Part shown: positions 46,789 through 55,455 of the stretch, in pieces
How positions within the stretch are numbered: position 1 is the stretch's first letter
Layout of the letters: the number at the start of each line of letters is the position of its first letter
The notes under the pieces: model-generated
The model's database searches: none
The model's input: the letters and a program-made list of their open reading frames with translations, nothing else
Told to the model about the DNA's origin: nothing
Translations under genes and position numbers: made by a program
Assembly: GCA_964412375.1 (NCBI GenBank)
Contig: CAYPOD010000010.1
Span: 1 to 64,000, forward strand
Source: CADEDV01 sp964412375
GTDB taxonomy: Bacteria; Bacteroidota; Bacteroidia; Chitinophagales; Chitinophagaceae
Reading direction: 5' to 3'
Length of the DNA stretch: 64,000 nucleotides

Positions 46789-47997
46789 ATGAAATTACTG
46801 TTTTTATTACTGATCCTGGCAGAGTCACTTATCTCTCTGTCACAACCTTCAGAGGCAGAAATCAGGAAGCAAATTACCAACGAGGGAACCAAATCAATTA
46901 AGTTCACCAAGACCACAGGAACAAGGCAATGGAATAGTGATCTGGGTAATTGGGAATATGTAAGGGGGGTAGAAGTGGTTCGCAAAAGTGATTACCCGGG
47001 CATTGATCTTGTGGTAACAGGTGATGTTGTTTATCAATATACAGGGGTTGGGAATTACAGTTATTGGAAGTTCAGAACGCTGAGTAATCAATACCTGGGA
47101 GTACCCAATCCTTCAGCAAAAGAGATCACAGATTTTATCAGTAAAGATTGGAAAAAATTCTATGGCTATTATTACACTGTAATTACTCAGGTACGTCAGC
47201 AGCCTGCCTTAGCTGTTGATCCTGAATGGACCTGGCATAGCCCGAATTCAGTTGAGTTTCGCATGAAGGTAGTATTTGATCATATTACCAGTAATACAAC
47301 TGTTGAGACATTGGATTGTATATGGAATGTTCGTTTTTACAGAGATAATCCCAAAGACCCCTGGAAAAACATGCTGGCTATCAGAAGTGAGGAGGCAAAT
47401 AACCTGAAAGTGATTGAAAAAAAGCAATATACCAATGCACAGATCAATGACCTCAGGAAAAAAACATTAGCGTTCACTATGGCAGAACAGGAGGCAAGCC
47501 TGCAAGCCGCATCCCTTTCGTCTTTGAATGTTCCAGAATTCTCCAGGGGAGAGGAAATGGTGAAATTTATTCATAATATTCTTCGTAACGGCGACGAAAA
47601 CCAGTTCAGGGCAGCAATGATGAAATGTATGGCCCAGGGATTTATTATCGAAGGAAGCTCATTGCAGTTGCGGCCTGATATTGAGCAAGCAATGAAAGCT
47701 GTTGTTACTGCTGCATACAAGGACAAATCAACATATAAACAGATGTATTGTCAAAACCCTCCTTATCGGGTGGAAAAATGGGGTGATGGTAACAGGCATT
47801 CGATTTACATCCCCGCTGCAGTAGCAAACTGTACTTCCATGTTTGTTGTTGGATTTGTAAATACAGGATATAAAGAAGGAGTGCCTCAAGCCAAATTACG
47901 GATACTTGAATTTAATATTAACGTAAGGCATGATGATGATGCCATCAGTTACATCAATTCATTTTCAGACAGAAAAAATCTTTGTAAAAGCGATTAA
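46789..47997 (+). CDS. Secreted protein of unknown function
   Basis: The 402-residue protein has a signal peptide (LLFLLLILAESLISLSQ). The mature part has no domain I recognise; visible blocks are FTKTTGTRQWNSDLGNWEYV and WTWHSPNSVEFRMKVVFDH, and a Cys pair in MKCMAQ and MYCQNPP. It is divergent from dnaG with about 98 bp between start codons. A near-match -7 box TAGCTTGC lies about 28 bp upstream. Confidence 0.65.
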   Translation: MKLLFLLLILAESLISLSQPSEAEIRKQITNEGTKSIKFTKTTGTRQWNSDLGNWEYVRGVEVVRKSDYPGIDLVVTGDVVYQYTGVGNYSYWKFRTLSNQYLGVPNPSAKEITDFISKDWKKFYGYYYTVITQVRQQPALAVDPEWTWHSPNSVEFRMKVVFDHITSNTTVETLDCIWNVRFYRDNPKDPWKNMLAIRSEEANNLKVIEKKQYTNAQINDLRKKTLAFTMAEQEASLQAASLSSLNVPEFSRGEEMVKFIHNILRNGDENQFRAAMMKCMAQGFIIEGSSLQLRPDIEQAMKAVVTAAYKDKSTYKQMYCQNPPYRVEKWGDGNRHSIYIPAAVANCTSMFVVGFVNTGYKEGVPQAKLRILEFNINVRHDDDAISYINSFSDRKNLCKSD

Positions 47998-48146
47998 GAT
48001 ACACCCATTTTCAAAGTTTAAATTGGCTTTTGACTATTCCTCACGAATAGGCCGACATGTTGTGTGCAGATTCCATAATGCGACAACAATCGGTTTCAGT
48101 CCCTTTCTGGACACTATTGAAAATATTAATCCCAGATGAATTGATT

Positions 48147-48176
48147 TTTGCACTTTATCAGCAGGTTATGTGCAAA
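48147..48176. repeat. Inverted repeat in the gap before the coiled-coil gene
   Basis: TTTGCAC and GTGCAAA arms (7 bp) with a 16-nt spacer. This is the only structure seen in the 285-bp gap 47998-48282, which holds no convincing ORF. Confidence 0.25.
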
Positions 48177-48282
48177 GAAAATGATGGTTATTTAAAAAAG
48201 AAGTTTTAACTTACAACTACCATCCGGAAACCCCAGGGAAAATAAAGGAAACAAGATTGCTTCACCTTTAAATTTAAATCCC

Positions 48283-48663
48283 ATGGTCCAGGTAGAAATT
48301 GCACAGCTTACCGGGGAGTGCACAGCCTGGCGTGAGAAACTTCGCCAATACCGCGAAGAATTCACCCAGGACAAAACCAAACTTCAGCAGGCAGCCAGCC
48401 ACTCCCTCACCAAAGATCAGCTCCAGGACGTAGAGCACCTCCACAACCAGTTTCACATTCAGCTTATCAACATTCACGATCTCAAACAGGCCATCAAAGT
48501 GCATGAACGAAAAATCAGCATTGAAATGGAGGCAGCCGGCGGTCAGTTGAGCGAAGAAACAGTTGCTGAACATGAACACCTTCACAGCGAGTATGAAAGT
48601 CTTGAGCACACCCTGCTCGGGCTCCGAAATGAATTCGATGATTTCTTAAGCCGAACGCAATAG
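48283..48663 (+). CDS. Coiled-coil protein of unknown function
   Basis: The 126-residue protein is nearly all helical, with heptad-like Leu and charged residues from about residue 5 to 120 (EIAQLTGECTAWREKLRQY, LQDVEHLHNQFHIQLINIHDL). It has no signal peptide or membrane segment. It lies upstream of the EF-G paralogue with a 147-bp gap holding an inverted repeat, so a shared transcript is possible but not clear. Confidence 0.7.
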   Translation: MVQVEIAQLTGECTAWREKLRQYREEFTQDKTKLQQAASHSLTKDQLQDVEHLHNQFHIQLINIHDLKQAIKVHERKISIEMEAAGGQLSEETVAEHEHLHSEYESLEHTLLGLRNEFDDFLSRTQ

Positions 48664-48751
48664 TTTAAGTAAACAGGCTAAGCAGAATGAATCACCGGTT
48701 GTATGTACTACCGGTAACCTGATCATTCAATCGCAGATAGGAAATACATGG

Positions 48752-48780
48752 TTGTCTTTACCCATTAAATTCAAAGACAA
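48752..48780. repeat. Inverted repeat upstream of the EF-G paralogue
   Basis: TTGTCTTT and AAAGACAA (perfect 8-bp arms) flank a 13-bp AT-rich spacer, ending 30 bp before the start codon. The position suits an operator or activator site. Confidence 0.4.
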
Positions 48781-48810
48781 ATCCATTCTTCATTTCTAAA
48801 ATTGATTGCC

Positions 48811-50946
48811 ATGCCAGAATTTGATACCTCACACGTCAAAAATATTGTCTTACTGGGCCATGCCGGCTCAGGTAAGACCACCTTAGCGGAATGTATGTTG
48901 TTTGAAGCCGGTCTCATCACCCGCCGGGGCAGCATAGCCGAAAGAAACACTACCGGCGATTACCATGAACTGGAACAGGAGCGGGGGAACTCCATCTTCA
49001 GCAAACTGCTGCACACAAAATGGCGGGGATACAAAATCAATATCATTGACACTCCCGGCTATGATGATTTTGTCGGTGAAGTGATCTCGGCACTCCGGGT
49101 AGCTGACACCGGCGTGATGCTGCTCAATTCCGTGATGGGAGTGGAAGTGGGTACAGATATCATTTGGGAATATACCGAGCAGTTTAAAACACCGATGATC
49201 TTTGCCGTAAACAAACTGGATGATGACAATGCGGATTTTGATAAAACGATCAGGGAAGCCAAAGCTCACTTTGGCAGCAAAGTGGTGGTGGTGCAATATC
49301 CCCGGCAAACAGGTTCCGGCTTTCATGAGATCATTGATGTGTTGAGGATGACCATGTACAAATTCAAAGATGCCGGCGGCAAACCTGAAAAAATGCCTAT
49401 ACCGGATGAAGAAAAAGCAAAAGCAGACGAACTGCACAAAGAGCTGATAGAAGCAGTGGCCAGTAATGATGAAAGCCTGATGGAAAAATATTTTGACAAA
49501 GGTGAACTGGATGAGGATGAAATGAAGCTGGGGTTGAAAAAGGCCATGATCAACCATGATCTTTTCCCGCTATTCTGCTTATCTGCCGAAAGAAATATGG
49601 GCAGCGGCCGCCTGATGGGTTTTATAGACAATGTTTGTCCTAGCGCCAACGAAATGCCTGCCAAAAAATCAAAGAGCGGAGAGAATATTTCCTGCGATGC
49701 AAATGGCCCTGCCTGCATTTTTATTTATAAAACAGTGAGTGAGCCACATGTGGGTGAGCTGTCATTTTTTAAAGTGTACTCCGGCACTATAAAAAGCGGG
49801 ATGGAACTGGAAAACGAAACTACGGGTGTCACAGAAAAAATAAACCAGTTGTTCCTGGTGGAAGGGAATAAACGAACTGCTATAAATGAACTGGTGGCCG
49901 GTGACATCGGGGCAACCCTGAAACTGAAAAATACCCATGTAAATAATACCCTTCATGTTAAAGGCAGGAATTATGAATTGCCCTCCATTGAATTTCCACC
50001 GCCAAATATGACCGTGGCCATTGAAACCCTCAAGAAAGGGGAGGAGGAAAAATTATCACAGGCTTTGCACCAGTTGAAAGAAGAAGACCCGACATTGCTG
50101 GTTGAGGTTTCGCCAGAGCTGAAGCAAACCCTGATCCATTGCCAGGGAGACATGCACCTTGCTGTGGCAAAATGGAAAATTGAGCACCAGCATAAATTAG
50201 AAGTGAAATTTGTGAAACCAAGGATCGCCTACCGGGAAACTATCCGCAAAATGGCTGATGCCAATTACCGCCACAAAAAGCAAAGTGGCGGCGCTGGTCA
50301 ATTTGGTGAAGTATTTATGCGGATTGAGCCCTGGCATGAAGGAATGCCCGAACCAACAGACCTTAATGTAAGAGGCCGGGACATTTATGATCTTGATTGG
50401 GGTGGAAAACTGGTTTTTTACAATTGTATTGTTGGCGGCGCCATAGATGCCCGTTTCCTGCCATCCATATTAAAAGGTGTGATGGAAAAGATGCATAACG
50501 GCCCGTTGACAGGTTCCTATGCAAGAGATATCCGTGTGTCGGTATATGATGGCAAGATGCACCCGGTTGACAGCAATGACATTTCTTTCAAGATTGCCGG
50601 ATTGCAGGCTTTCCGCCATGCTTTTCAGCAGGCGGATCCGCAGATATTGGAACCCATTTACCACCTGGAAGTGCTGTGTCCTGACGACCTCACCGGTTCT
50701 GTGATGGGCGACCTGCAAAGCCGCCGGGCTATTGTGGAAGGTATAGACAGCGAAGGTCATTTCCAAAAAGTGATTGCCAAAGTGCCACTGGCAGAAATGG
50801 ACGGATATTCATCATCGCTGCGTTCCATAACACAGGGCCGTGCCAAATTCAAAATGCGGTTCCAGGGGTATGAAGCGGTGCCCTTTGATATACAGCGAAG
50901 GCTAATAGATGAATACAGCAAGATTTCTAAAGAAGAGTATGCCTGA
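48811..50946 (+). CDS. EF-G paralogue (EF-G2 type) with altered switch residues
   Basis: The 711-residue protein has the five-domain layout of EF-G. The P-loop is GHAGSGKTT and NKLD is intact. The usual RGIT of switch I reads RGNS (residues 58-61), and the catalytic His of DTPGH is Tyr84 (DTPGYDDF). A Bacteroides EF-G2 paralogue described as lacking GTPase activity is the closest known precedent. It may support translation in slow growth. It ends at a strong terminator; the main fusA is not in the window. Confidence 0.9.
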   Translation: MPEFDTSHVKNIVLLGHAGSGKTTLAECMLFEAGLITRRGSIAERNTTGDYHELEQERGNSIFSKLLHTKWRGYKINIIDTPGYDDFVGEVISALRVADTGVMLLNSVMGVEVGTDIIWEYTEQFKTPMIFAVNKLDDDNADFDKTIREAKAHFGSKVVVVQYPRQTGSGFHEIIDVLRMTMYKFKDAGGKPEKMPIPDEEKAKADELHKELIEAVASNDESLMEKYFDKGELDEDEMKLGLKKAMINHDLFPLFCLSAERNMGSGRLMGFIDNVCPSANEMPAKKSKSGENISCDANGPACIFIYKTVSEPHVGELSFFKVYSGTIKSGMELENETTGVTEKINQLFLVEGNKRTAINELVAGDIGATLKLKNTHVNNTLHVKGRNYELPSIEFPPPNMTVAIETLKKGEEEKLSQALHQLKEEDPTLLVEVSPELKQTLIHCQGDMHLAVAKWKIEHQHKLEVKFVKPRIAYRETIRKMADANYRHKKQSGGAGQFGEVFMRIEPWHEGMPEPTDLNVRGRDIYDLDWGGKLVFYNCIVGGAIDARFLPSILKGVMEKMHNGPLTGSYARDIRVSVYDGKMHPVDSNDISFKIAGLQAFRHAFQQADPQILEPIYHLEVLCPDDLTGSVMGDLQSRRAIVEGIDSEGHFQKVIAKVPLAEMDGYSSSLRSITQGRAKFKMRFQGYEAVPFDIQRRLIDEYSKISKEEYA

Positions 50947-50962
50947 TATACTTCTTAAACAG

Positions 50963-50998
50963 ACCTGCATGGGAGAATTTCTTTCATGCAGGTTTTCT
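50963..50998 (+). terminator. Intrinsic terminator after the EF-G paralogue
   Basis: ACCTGCATG/CATGCAGGT stem (9 bp) with a 13-nt loop followed by TTTCTTTT, 17 bp after the stop codon. Confidence 0.85.
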
Positions 50999-51068
50999 TT
51001 TATAAAATAGCATATGATTTACTGCACAAGTAAAGTTCTGGGAAGTAAACCAATGATTTTTTAAAAAG

Positions 51069-51806
51069 TTATTTTTTTAATTCCGCAAGCAGCAGGTGAC
51101 CGCAAATTCGGAAACCGCCTTTGAGAAGCGAAGCCCTGGATGGCAGGTTGTTTACATTGCATCGGGCAGCAGGTACTCTTCCTAACCTATAAGCTTCTTT
51201 TTTTAATTCTTGAATCAGGTAGACCCCATATCCCTTACGCCGATGTTCTTCCTTTACTTCATAGTAAATGTCGGCAAAGGGAAAATTATAATTCAACAAC
51301 AATCCGCCAGTGGCAACTGTTTCATTATTCACAACAAGTAGGTATTGGTGATGATCATCCCTGCTCTCATTTTCTGTTGTTTTCGAACTGAATGCAGCGC
51401 TACTTATTGCAAAATTCGTGGTAAGTGCATCTTCAAATAATACTGATTGTTCAGTGAGGTTCTGGCCAAATACCTGCACCAGGGAGTAAAGCAGTTTGTC
51501 GTTGGTCTGGCATTCGAGTAAAGTGACGCCTGAGACTTCAATAAGCAACTGGTACAATTCCTTTGCGTGATGCCGCAGCTGAGGAAGAACATAGAATTCA
51601 AAAATAGTATCTCTGTCTTGGCGGTCATTAAATCCCCAGACTGCTGCATAGCCTGCTGATTCTCCGTCAACGCTGAGCCGGTATGTGTCTGCCCAGCCAT
51701 AAAGATGGCATTTGTTATGAATGAACTGGAAATTACCTTCCTGCAAAAACATCACCCGCAAGGGATCGTTTATCATAATATCCGAACGGGTTACTGAGAG
51801 GTTCAT
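51069..51806 (-). CDS. GNAT family N-acetyltransferase
   Basis: The 245-residue protein has its GNAT core in the C-terminal half (about 150-245), with VATGGLLLNYNFPFADIYYEV and the acetyl-CoA loop EEHRRKGYGVYLIQELKKEA, then NLPSRASLLKGGF. The N-terminal half is a degenerate GNAT-like or partner-binding region. The substrate is unknown. Confidence 0.85.
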   Translation of the reverse strand: MNLSVTRSDIMINDPLRVMFLQEGNFQFIHNKCHLYGWADTYRLSVDGESAGYAAVWGFNDRQDRDTIFEFYVLPQLRHHAKELYQLLIEVSGVTLLECQTNDKLLYSLVQVFGQNLTEQSVLFEDALTTNFAISSAAFSSKTTENESRDDHHQYLLVVNNETVATGGLLLNYNFPFADIYYEVKEEHRRKGYGVYLIQELKKEAYRLGRVPAARCNVNNLPSRASLLKGGFRICGHLLLAELKK

Positions 51807-51836
51807 GATCTATAGCATAAGCCGCAAAACAAATAT

Positions 51837-52319
51837 TTACTTATAGCCTTTGAAACTTTCCCTGCTGTAAACACCGGGTCCAAGATGATCACCACCTTTA
51901 AAATCATAATTCACAAAGCGAATCCCTTTCAGTTCTGTCAGGCTGTAGGTGACCGTTGCCATGTAATCTGCTGAACCACTGCTGCCCATCTGCTGGGTAA
52001 GATGGTCACTTTCGGGAATAGATACATACAGCGTATCATTGCTGATTTTCCTGAGCACCAGTTGCACTTCAGGCCATGCGGCATTGATATCTGCGATAAG
52101 GCCATCGGCTGTCAGGCTGGCGGGATCGGGTTGCCGCTGCTGATGCAATACAAATTCATTTTTAGCAGAATCATATACCGTGATCCAGAGCTGTTTTTCT
52201 TCAGGCGGAAGGCTGGCCTCCTCGGCAATACTGTCTTCTAAAACTTCTGTGTCGGAACTGCTGTTATTGCAGGCCGCAAAAACCAAAGTGGCTAAAAGCA
52301 GAAAGGTTATTTTTTGCAT
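51837..52319 (-). CDS. Small lipoprotein of unknown function
   Basis: The 160-residue product starts MQKITFLLLATLVFAACNN with the lipidated Cys at residue 17, followed by an acidic linker. The remainder (LWITVYDSAKNEFVLHQQ, LYVSIPESDHLTQQMGSSGSADYMATVTYSL) resembles a GerMN-type small domain, though weakly. The ATG at 52319 is used because it starts the signal. It follows the membrane protein gene at 52399 by 79 bp on the same strand. Confidence 0.68.
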   Translation of the reverse strand: MQKITFLLLATLVFAACNNSSSDTEVLEDSIAEEASLPPEEKQLWITVYDSAKNEFVLHQQRQPDPASLTADGLIADINAAWPEVQLVLRKISNDTLYVSIPESDHLTQQMGSSGSADYMATVTYSLTELKGIRFVNYDFKGGDHLGPGVYSRESFKGYK

Positions 52320-52398
52320 ACTTAAAGGTAACAATTAACACAGGTTGTTTCCAATTCATATCATGTTAAAATAAAGAGGTCACGTCATTTCCCGGATT

Positions 52399-53037
52399 TC
52401 ACTTTAGTTTTTTCCCTAAAAAAACCAGTCCAAACCCACCGGTTACAAATAGCAACAACATGGCGGCTGCATTGAGGGCTACGGCTCCGTAGCCATAAAT
52501 CCCTGCATCGAGAAAAGGATATGGATAAAATCCTTCTATACCACCACGCACCAGTGCATAAACAAGATAAATGGCAGGGTAGATCAGCCACCATACTGGC
52601 TCTTTATATGTCAACGGCTGTTTTTTGGCAAAAATCACCCACCATGTCGTGAACAAAAATGGAACAACCACATGCAATAATTCATCTGCCAGCCGCTGCA
52701 TTCCGGTTGGCGACCAAAGCGGTCTTAGAATGATATTATACACTATTCCAACTACGAGAATGTAAAGTGTTGTGGCAGCGGAGGCGGAAGGTTTTGCAAA
52801 AAATGCACCCCAGCGGGAATGTGGTGTCAGGACCATGGAACTGGCTGCCACTACCACCAACAAATTGGTGAGCACTGTAAAAAACAGGAAAAAACGACCG
52901 ATGGCCTGCGGCACATTCATGCCGTTGGCAGGAGTATTGTTAATCAGGATAAATAACTGGATACCCAATGCAATCCATGCAGTAATGGCTATTAACGCCA
53001 GGAAATTGCTGCTGGCTTTCTTTGATCGGTTATTCAT
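52399..53037 (-). CDS. Pr6Pr family membrane protein
   Basis: The 212-residue protein has six membrane segments and the Pr6Pr family pattern, with FFTVLTNLLVVVAA, ILRPLWSPTGMQRLADELLHVVVP and the conserved WWVIFAK and WLIYPAIYLVYALVRG segments. The function of the family is unknown. It is divergent from the astacin-like peptidase gene. Confidence 0.85.
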   Translation of the reverse strand: MNNRSKKASSNFLALIAITAWIALGIQLFILINNTPANGMNVPQAIGRFFLFFTVLTNLLVVVAASSMVLTPHSRWGAFFAKPSASAATTLYILVVGIVYNIILRPLWSPTGMQRLADELLHVVVPFLFTTWWVIFAKKQPLTYKEPVWWLIYPAIYLVYALVRGGIEGFYPYPFLDAGIYGYGAVALNAAAMLLLFVTGGFGLVFLGKKLK

Positions 53038-53146
53038 ACGGTTTATTTATCGAAAGATAAATTTTTCAACGCATAATTTTATTGGCTGTTCAATTTATAG
53101 TTCCTGTGTCTTTTCTTAACTTAACAGGGTTAAATACTGAATCAGA

Positions 53147-54679
53147 ATGAAACAGTTTTGCCTGGTATCGGTTTTTGTCTTTTTGTTTTTATCCGGTACA
53201 TCACAAATACAACCTTGTATTGACGTGAGAGCTGCAAGAGAGAGTAATGCGGCAGGGCAAGGGGTTTATGACTTTAATAATAAATGGACACCCGGCACAA
53301 CACTTAAAGTGACATTTATCGGCGGAACGCAATGGCAGCAAAGCAAAGTAAAGCAATATGCTCCCGTATGGAGCAGTCATGCCAATATCAAATTTGAATT
53401 TCCTGTCACCGGCGCCGGTGATATCCGCATCAGCTTTGAGAAAAAAGGTTCTTATTCATATATCGGCACTGATGCTAAAAACCGTACCATATTCCAGGAA
53501 ACCATGAACCTGGGCTGGATAGAACCTGCGAAATCAGAAGCACAATTAAAAGCCGTAATACTGCATGAGTTTGGTCATGCCCTTGGCCTGTTGCATGAAC
53601 ACATGAACCCCATGGTGAATATCCAGTGGAACAAACCAGTGGTGTATGCCTATTACCTTCAATATGAAGGATGGAGCCGTGAAATGGTGGATCGCCAGGT
53701 ATTTGACCGGTATAGCGTTAGCATGACCAACAGGAGCTATGATCCCAAATCTATTATGCATTATCCTATCCCTTCCAATTTTACGCTTAATGGTTATTCG
53801 GTTGGTGAAAATTATGAATTGTCCGAAAGTGATAAAAAACTTATTGCAGAATTATATCCCCGTAACCGCATTCTTCCATTGGATAACCGCACTACTGCCT
53901 GGAGTAAGCTGCAGGACCTAAAAATTGAATATGATGTCACAGAAAACGGGCAACTGGGAATGCGCATCAAACAGGATTTTCTGATTTACAATGCCCAAAA
54001 CCAGCGGTGTATTATGGCGGCATATTTCTACAATGCAGATATTAACCAGCCGCTGAAGGATAAGAACGGCTTGCGGTCTTCAGTGGATGGCAATGTGGCT
54101 ACATTCACAGAATTTACACCCAATTACCAGAACACCCAATTCAACCAGTTAACTGTATTTATGCCTTATGATGAACTGGAGCTGTCCAGCGGTGTATACC
54201 GCTTAAAATGCTATGTCGCTATTTTCGATCCTGCATTGAAGATGATCACTTCCAGCGGCTACCAGTATTTTACTTACAGAAAGGGGATCAGCAGTAAGGA
54301 ATTGCGGGTGCAGGCGAGCTTTAACGACGGAACTCAGCAAGTCGAGATCACACCTACCTTTACAATTGAAGGGGCCAGGAACATCAATTGTAAAGCTGTG
54401 GCTTATTTTTATAACAATAACGGAACACCACTCAAAGATTTCAATAGCCTGTATAACACCAAGGACGGCACAGTGGCCAGTACTGTAAGTTTTAACCCGG
54501 GGTACGACATCACCGTGTATAACCAATCGCAACAGGATTTTAAAATTTACCTGCCGTATGCAGAATTGCACTTGTTAAGAGGAACATACAAACTGCAATA
54601 CCGGGTGGTGTTGTTTGATGATAACTGGAATCCGGTTATCAGAAGCCCGCTGTACAATTTTACTTATACACAGAATTAA
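53147..54679 (+). CDS. Secreted M12-type (astacin-like) metallopeptidase
   Basis: The 510-residue exported protein (signal ending LFLSGTSQ) carries a zinc site HEFGHALGLLHEH (HExxHxxGxxHE) near residue 143 and a Met-turn in SIMHYPIP. The peptidase domain covers about residues 30-245. The C-terminal half (about 250-510) holds two similar beta-rich repeats, each with a YFYN(A/N) motif and an FMPYDELELSSGVYRLK or IYLPYAELHLLRGTYKLQ segment, likely for binding. The substrate is unknown. Confidence 0.9.
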   Translation: MKQFCLVSVFVFLFLSGTSQIQPCIDVRAARESNAAGQGVYDFNNKWTPGTTLKVTFIGGTQWQQSKVKQYAPVWSSHANIKFEFPVTGAGDIRISFEKKGSYSYIGTDAKNRTIFQETMNLGWIEPAKSEAQLKAVILHEFGHALGLLHEHMNPMVNIQWNKPVVYAYYLQYEGWSREMVDRQVFDRYSVSMTNRSYDPKSIMHYPIPSNFTLNGYSVGENYELSESDKKLIAELYPRNRILPLDNRTTAWSKLQDLKIEYDVTENGQLGMRIKQDFLIYNAQNQRCIMAAYFYNADINQPLKDKNGLRSSVDGNVATFTEFTPNYQNTQFNQLTVFMPYDELELSSGVYRLKCYVAIFDPALKMITSSGYQYFTYRKGISSKELRVQASFNDGTQQVEITPTFTIEGARNINCKAVAYFYNNNGTPLKDFNSLYNTKDGTVASTVSFNPGYDITVYNQSQQDFKIYLPYAELHLLRGTYKLQYRVVLFDDNWNPVIRSPLYNFTYTQN

Positions 54680-54701
54680 TCCGAATGTCCTGATCAGCAA
54701 C

Positions 54702-55376
54702 TTAAGGCATAACTGAATTGTCGAAACTGACACACTCTTTCAGTTCTTTTTCCGTGTAAGCTAATTTGTATTGTGCCAGCACATCGTCCGGCACACCGTT
54801 CCATTGGTTGGGTGCATTGCCGATATAACCCACATCTTTCACTCCAATCTCTGAGGTATAAAAACCGGTGGCGGTGAGATTGCGCATTAAACTAAAAAAC
54901 GCCACACCGGGTTTCAGTTCGGGTTTGTCTTTTGCACGGTCAGGGTAGGCAATGAGATCCACCATTTCAATCTGTTGTTTTGCATCACAATCTTTAAATG
55001 CTTTTTCAAAACGCTTTAGGCATTGCATATCCAGCCAGCGCAGACCGCCTTTCATTGGAATTTTATGAGAAGGCATGTCTTTTACGATAAATTCGATGAA
55101 GTCAGGCACTTTAGCATCAGAAGCACTGCCACTTACTTCGTCTTTGGGAATGATGATGTCGGCAAGAATAGTGATAGTGGCCATTTCATGTTCAGTAAAG
55201 AACTTTTCCTGTGCCAGTAATTCTTTCTCCCGTTTTAACTCATCCGGGCTGCGGTCTATGGTAAACTTCGGGTCTTCCACTTTAGGTTTATCATCAGCCG
55301 TGTTGCAACCAGCAATGGCAACTGGTGCTGCAACGGCTCCGGTAACGATTAGTTTTAATGATTTACGACGATCCAT
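54702..55376 (-). CDS. Gluconate 2-dehydrogenase subunit 3 family protein (Tat-type lipoprotein)
   Basis: The 224-residue protein begins MDRRKSLKLIVTGAVAAPVA and then IAGCN, a twin-arginine-like signal with a lipobox Cys. The mature part matches the gluconate 2-dehydrogenase subunit 3 family (ATITILADIIIPKD, VPDFIEFIVKDMP, ALRFEKAFK-like segment CLKRFEKAFKDCD). It lies 79 bp after the GMC oxidoreductase gene, and the two should form one periplasmic dehydrogenase. Confidence 0.9.
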   Translation of the reverse strand: MDRRKSLKLIVTGAVAAPVAIAGCNTADDKPKVEDPKFTIDRSPDELKREKELLAQEKFFTEHEMATITILADIIIPKDEVSGSASDAKVPDFIEFIVKDMPSHKIPMKGGLRWLDMQCLKRFEKAFKDCDAKQQIEMVDLIAYPDRAKDKPELKPGVAFFSLMRNLTATGFYTSEIGVKDVGYIGNAPNQWNGVPDDVLAQYKLAYTEKELKECVSFDNSVMP

Positions 55377-55455
55377 ATAAAGAGTTTGTGGTTTTTAGTG
55401 TATAGATAGTTTGTCGTTGGTCTCCTGGCTCAAGGCTAATAGCTTGCAGCTTTTT

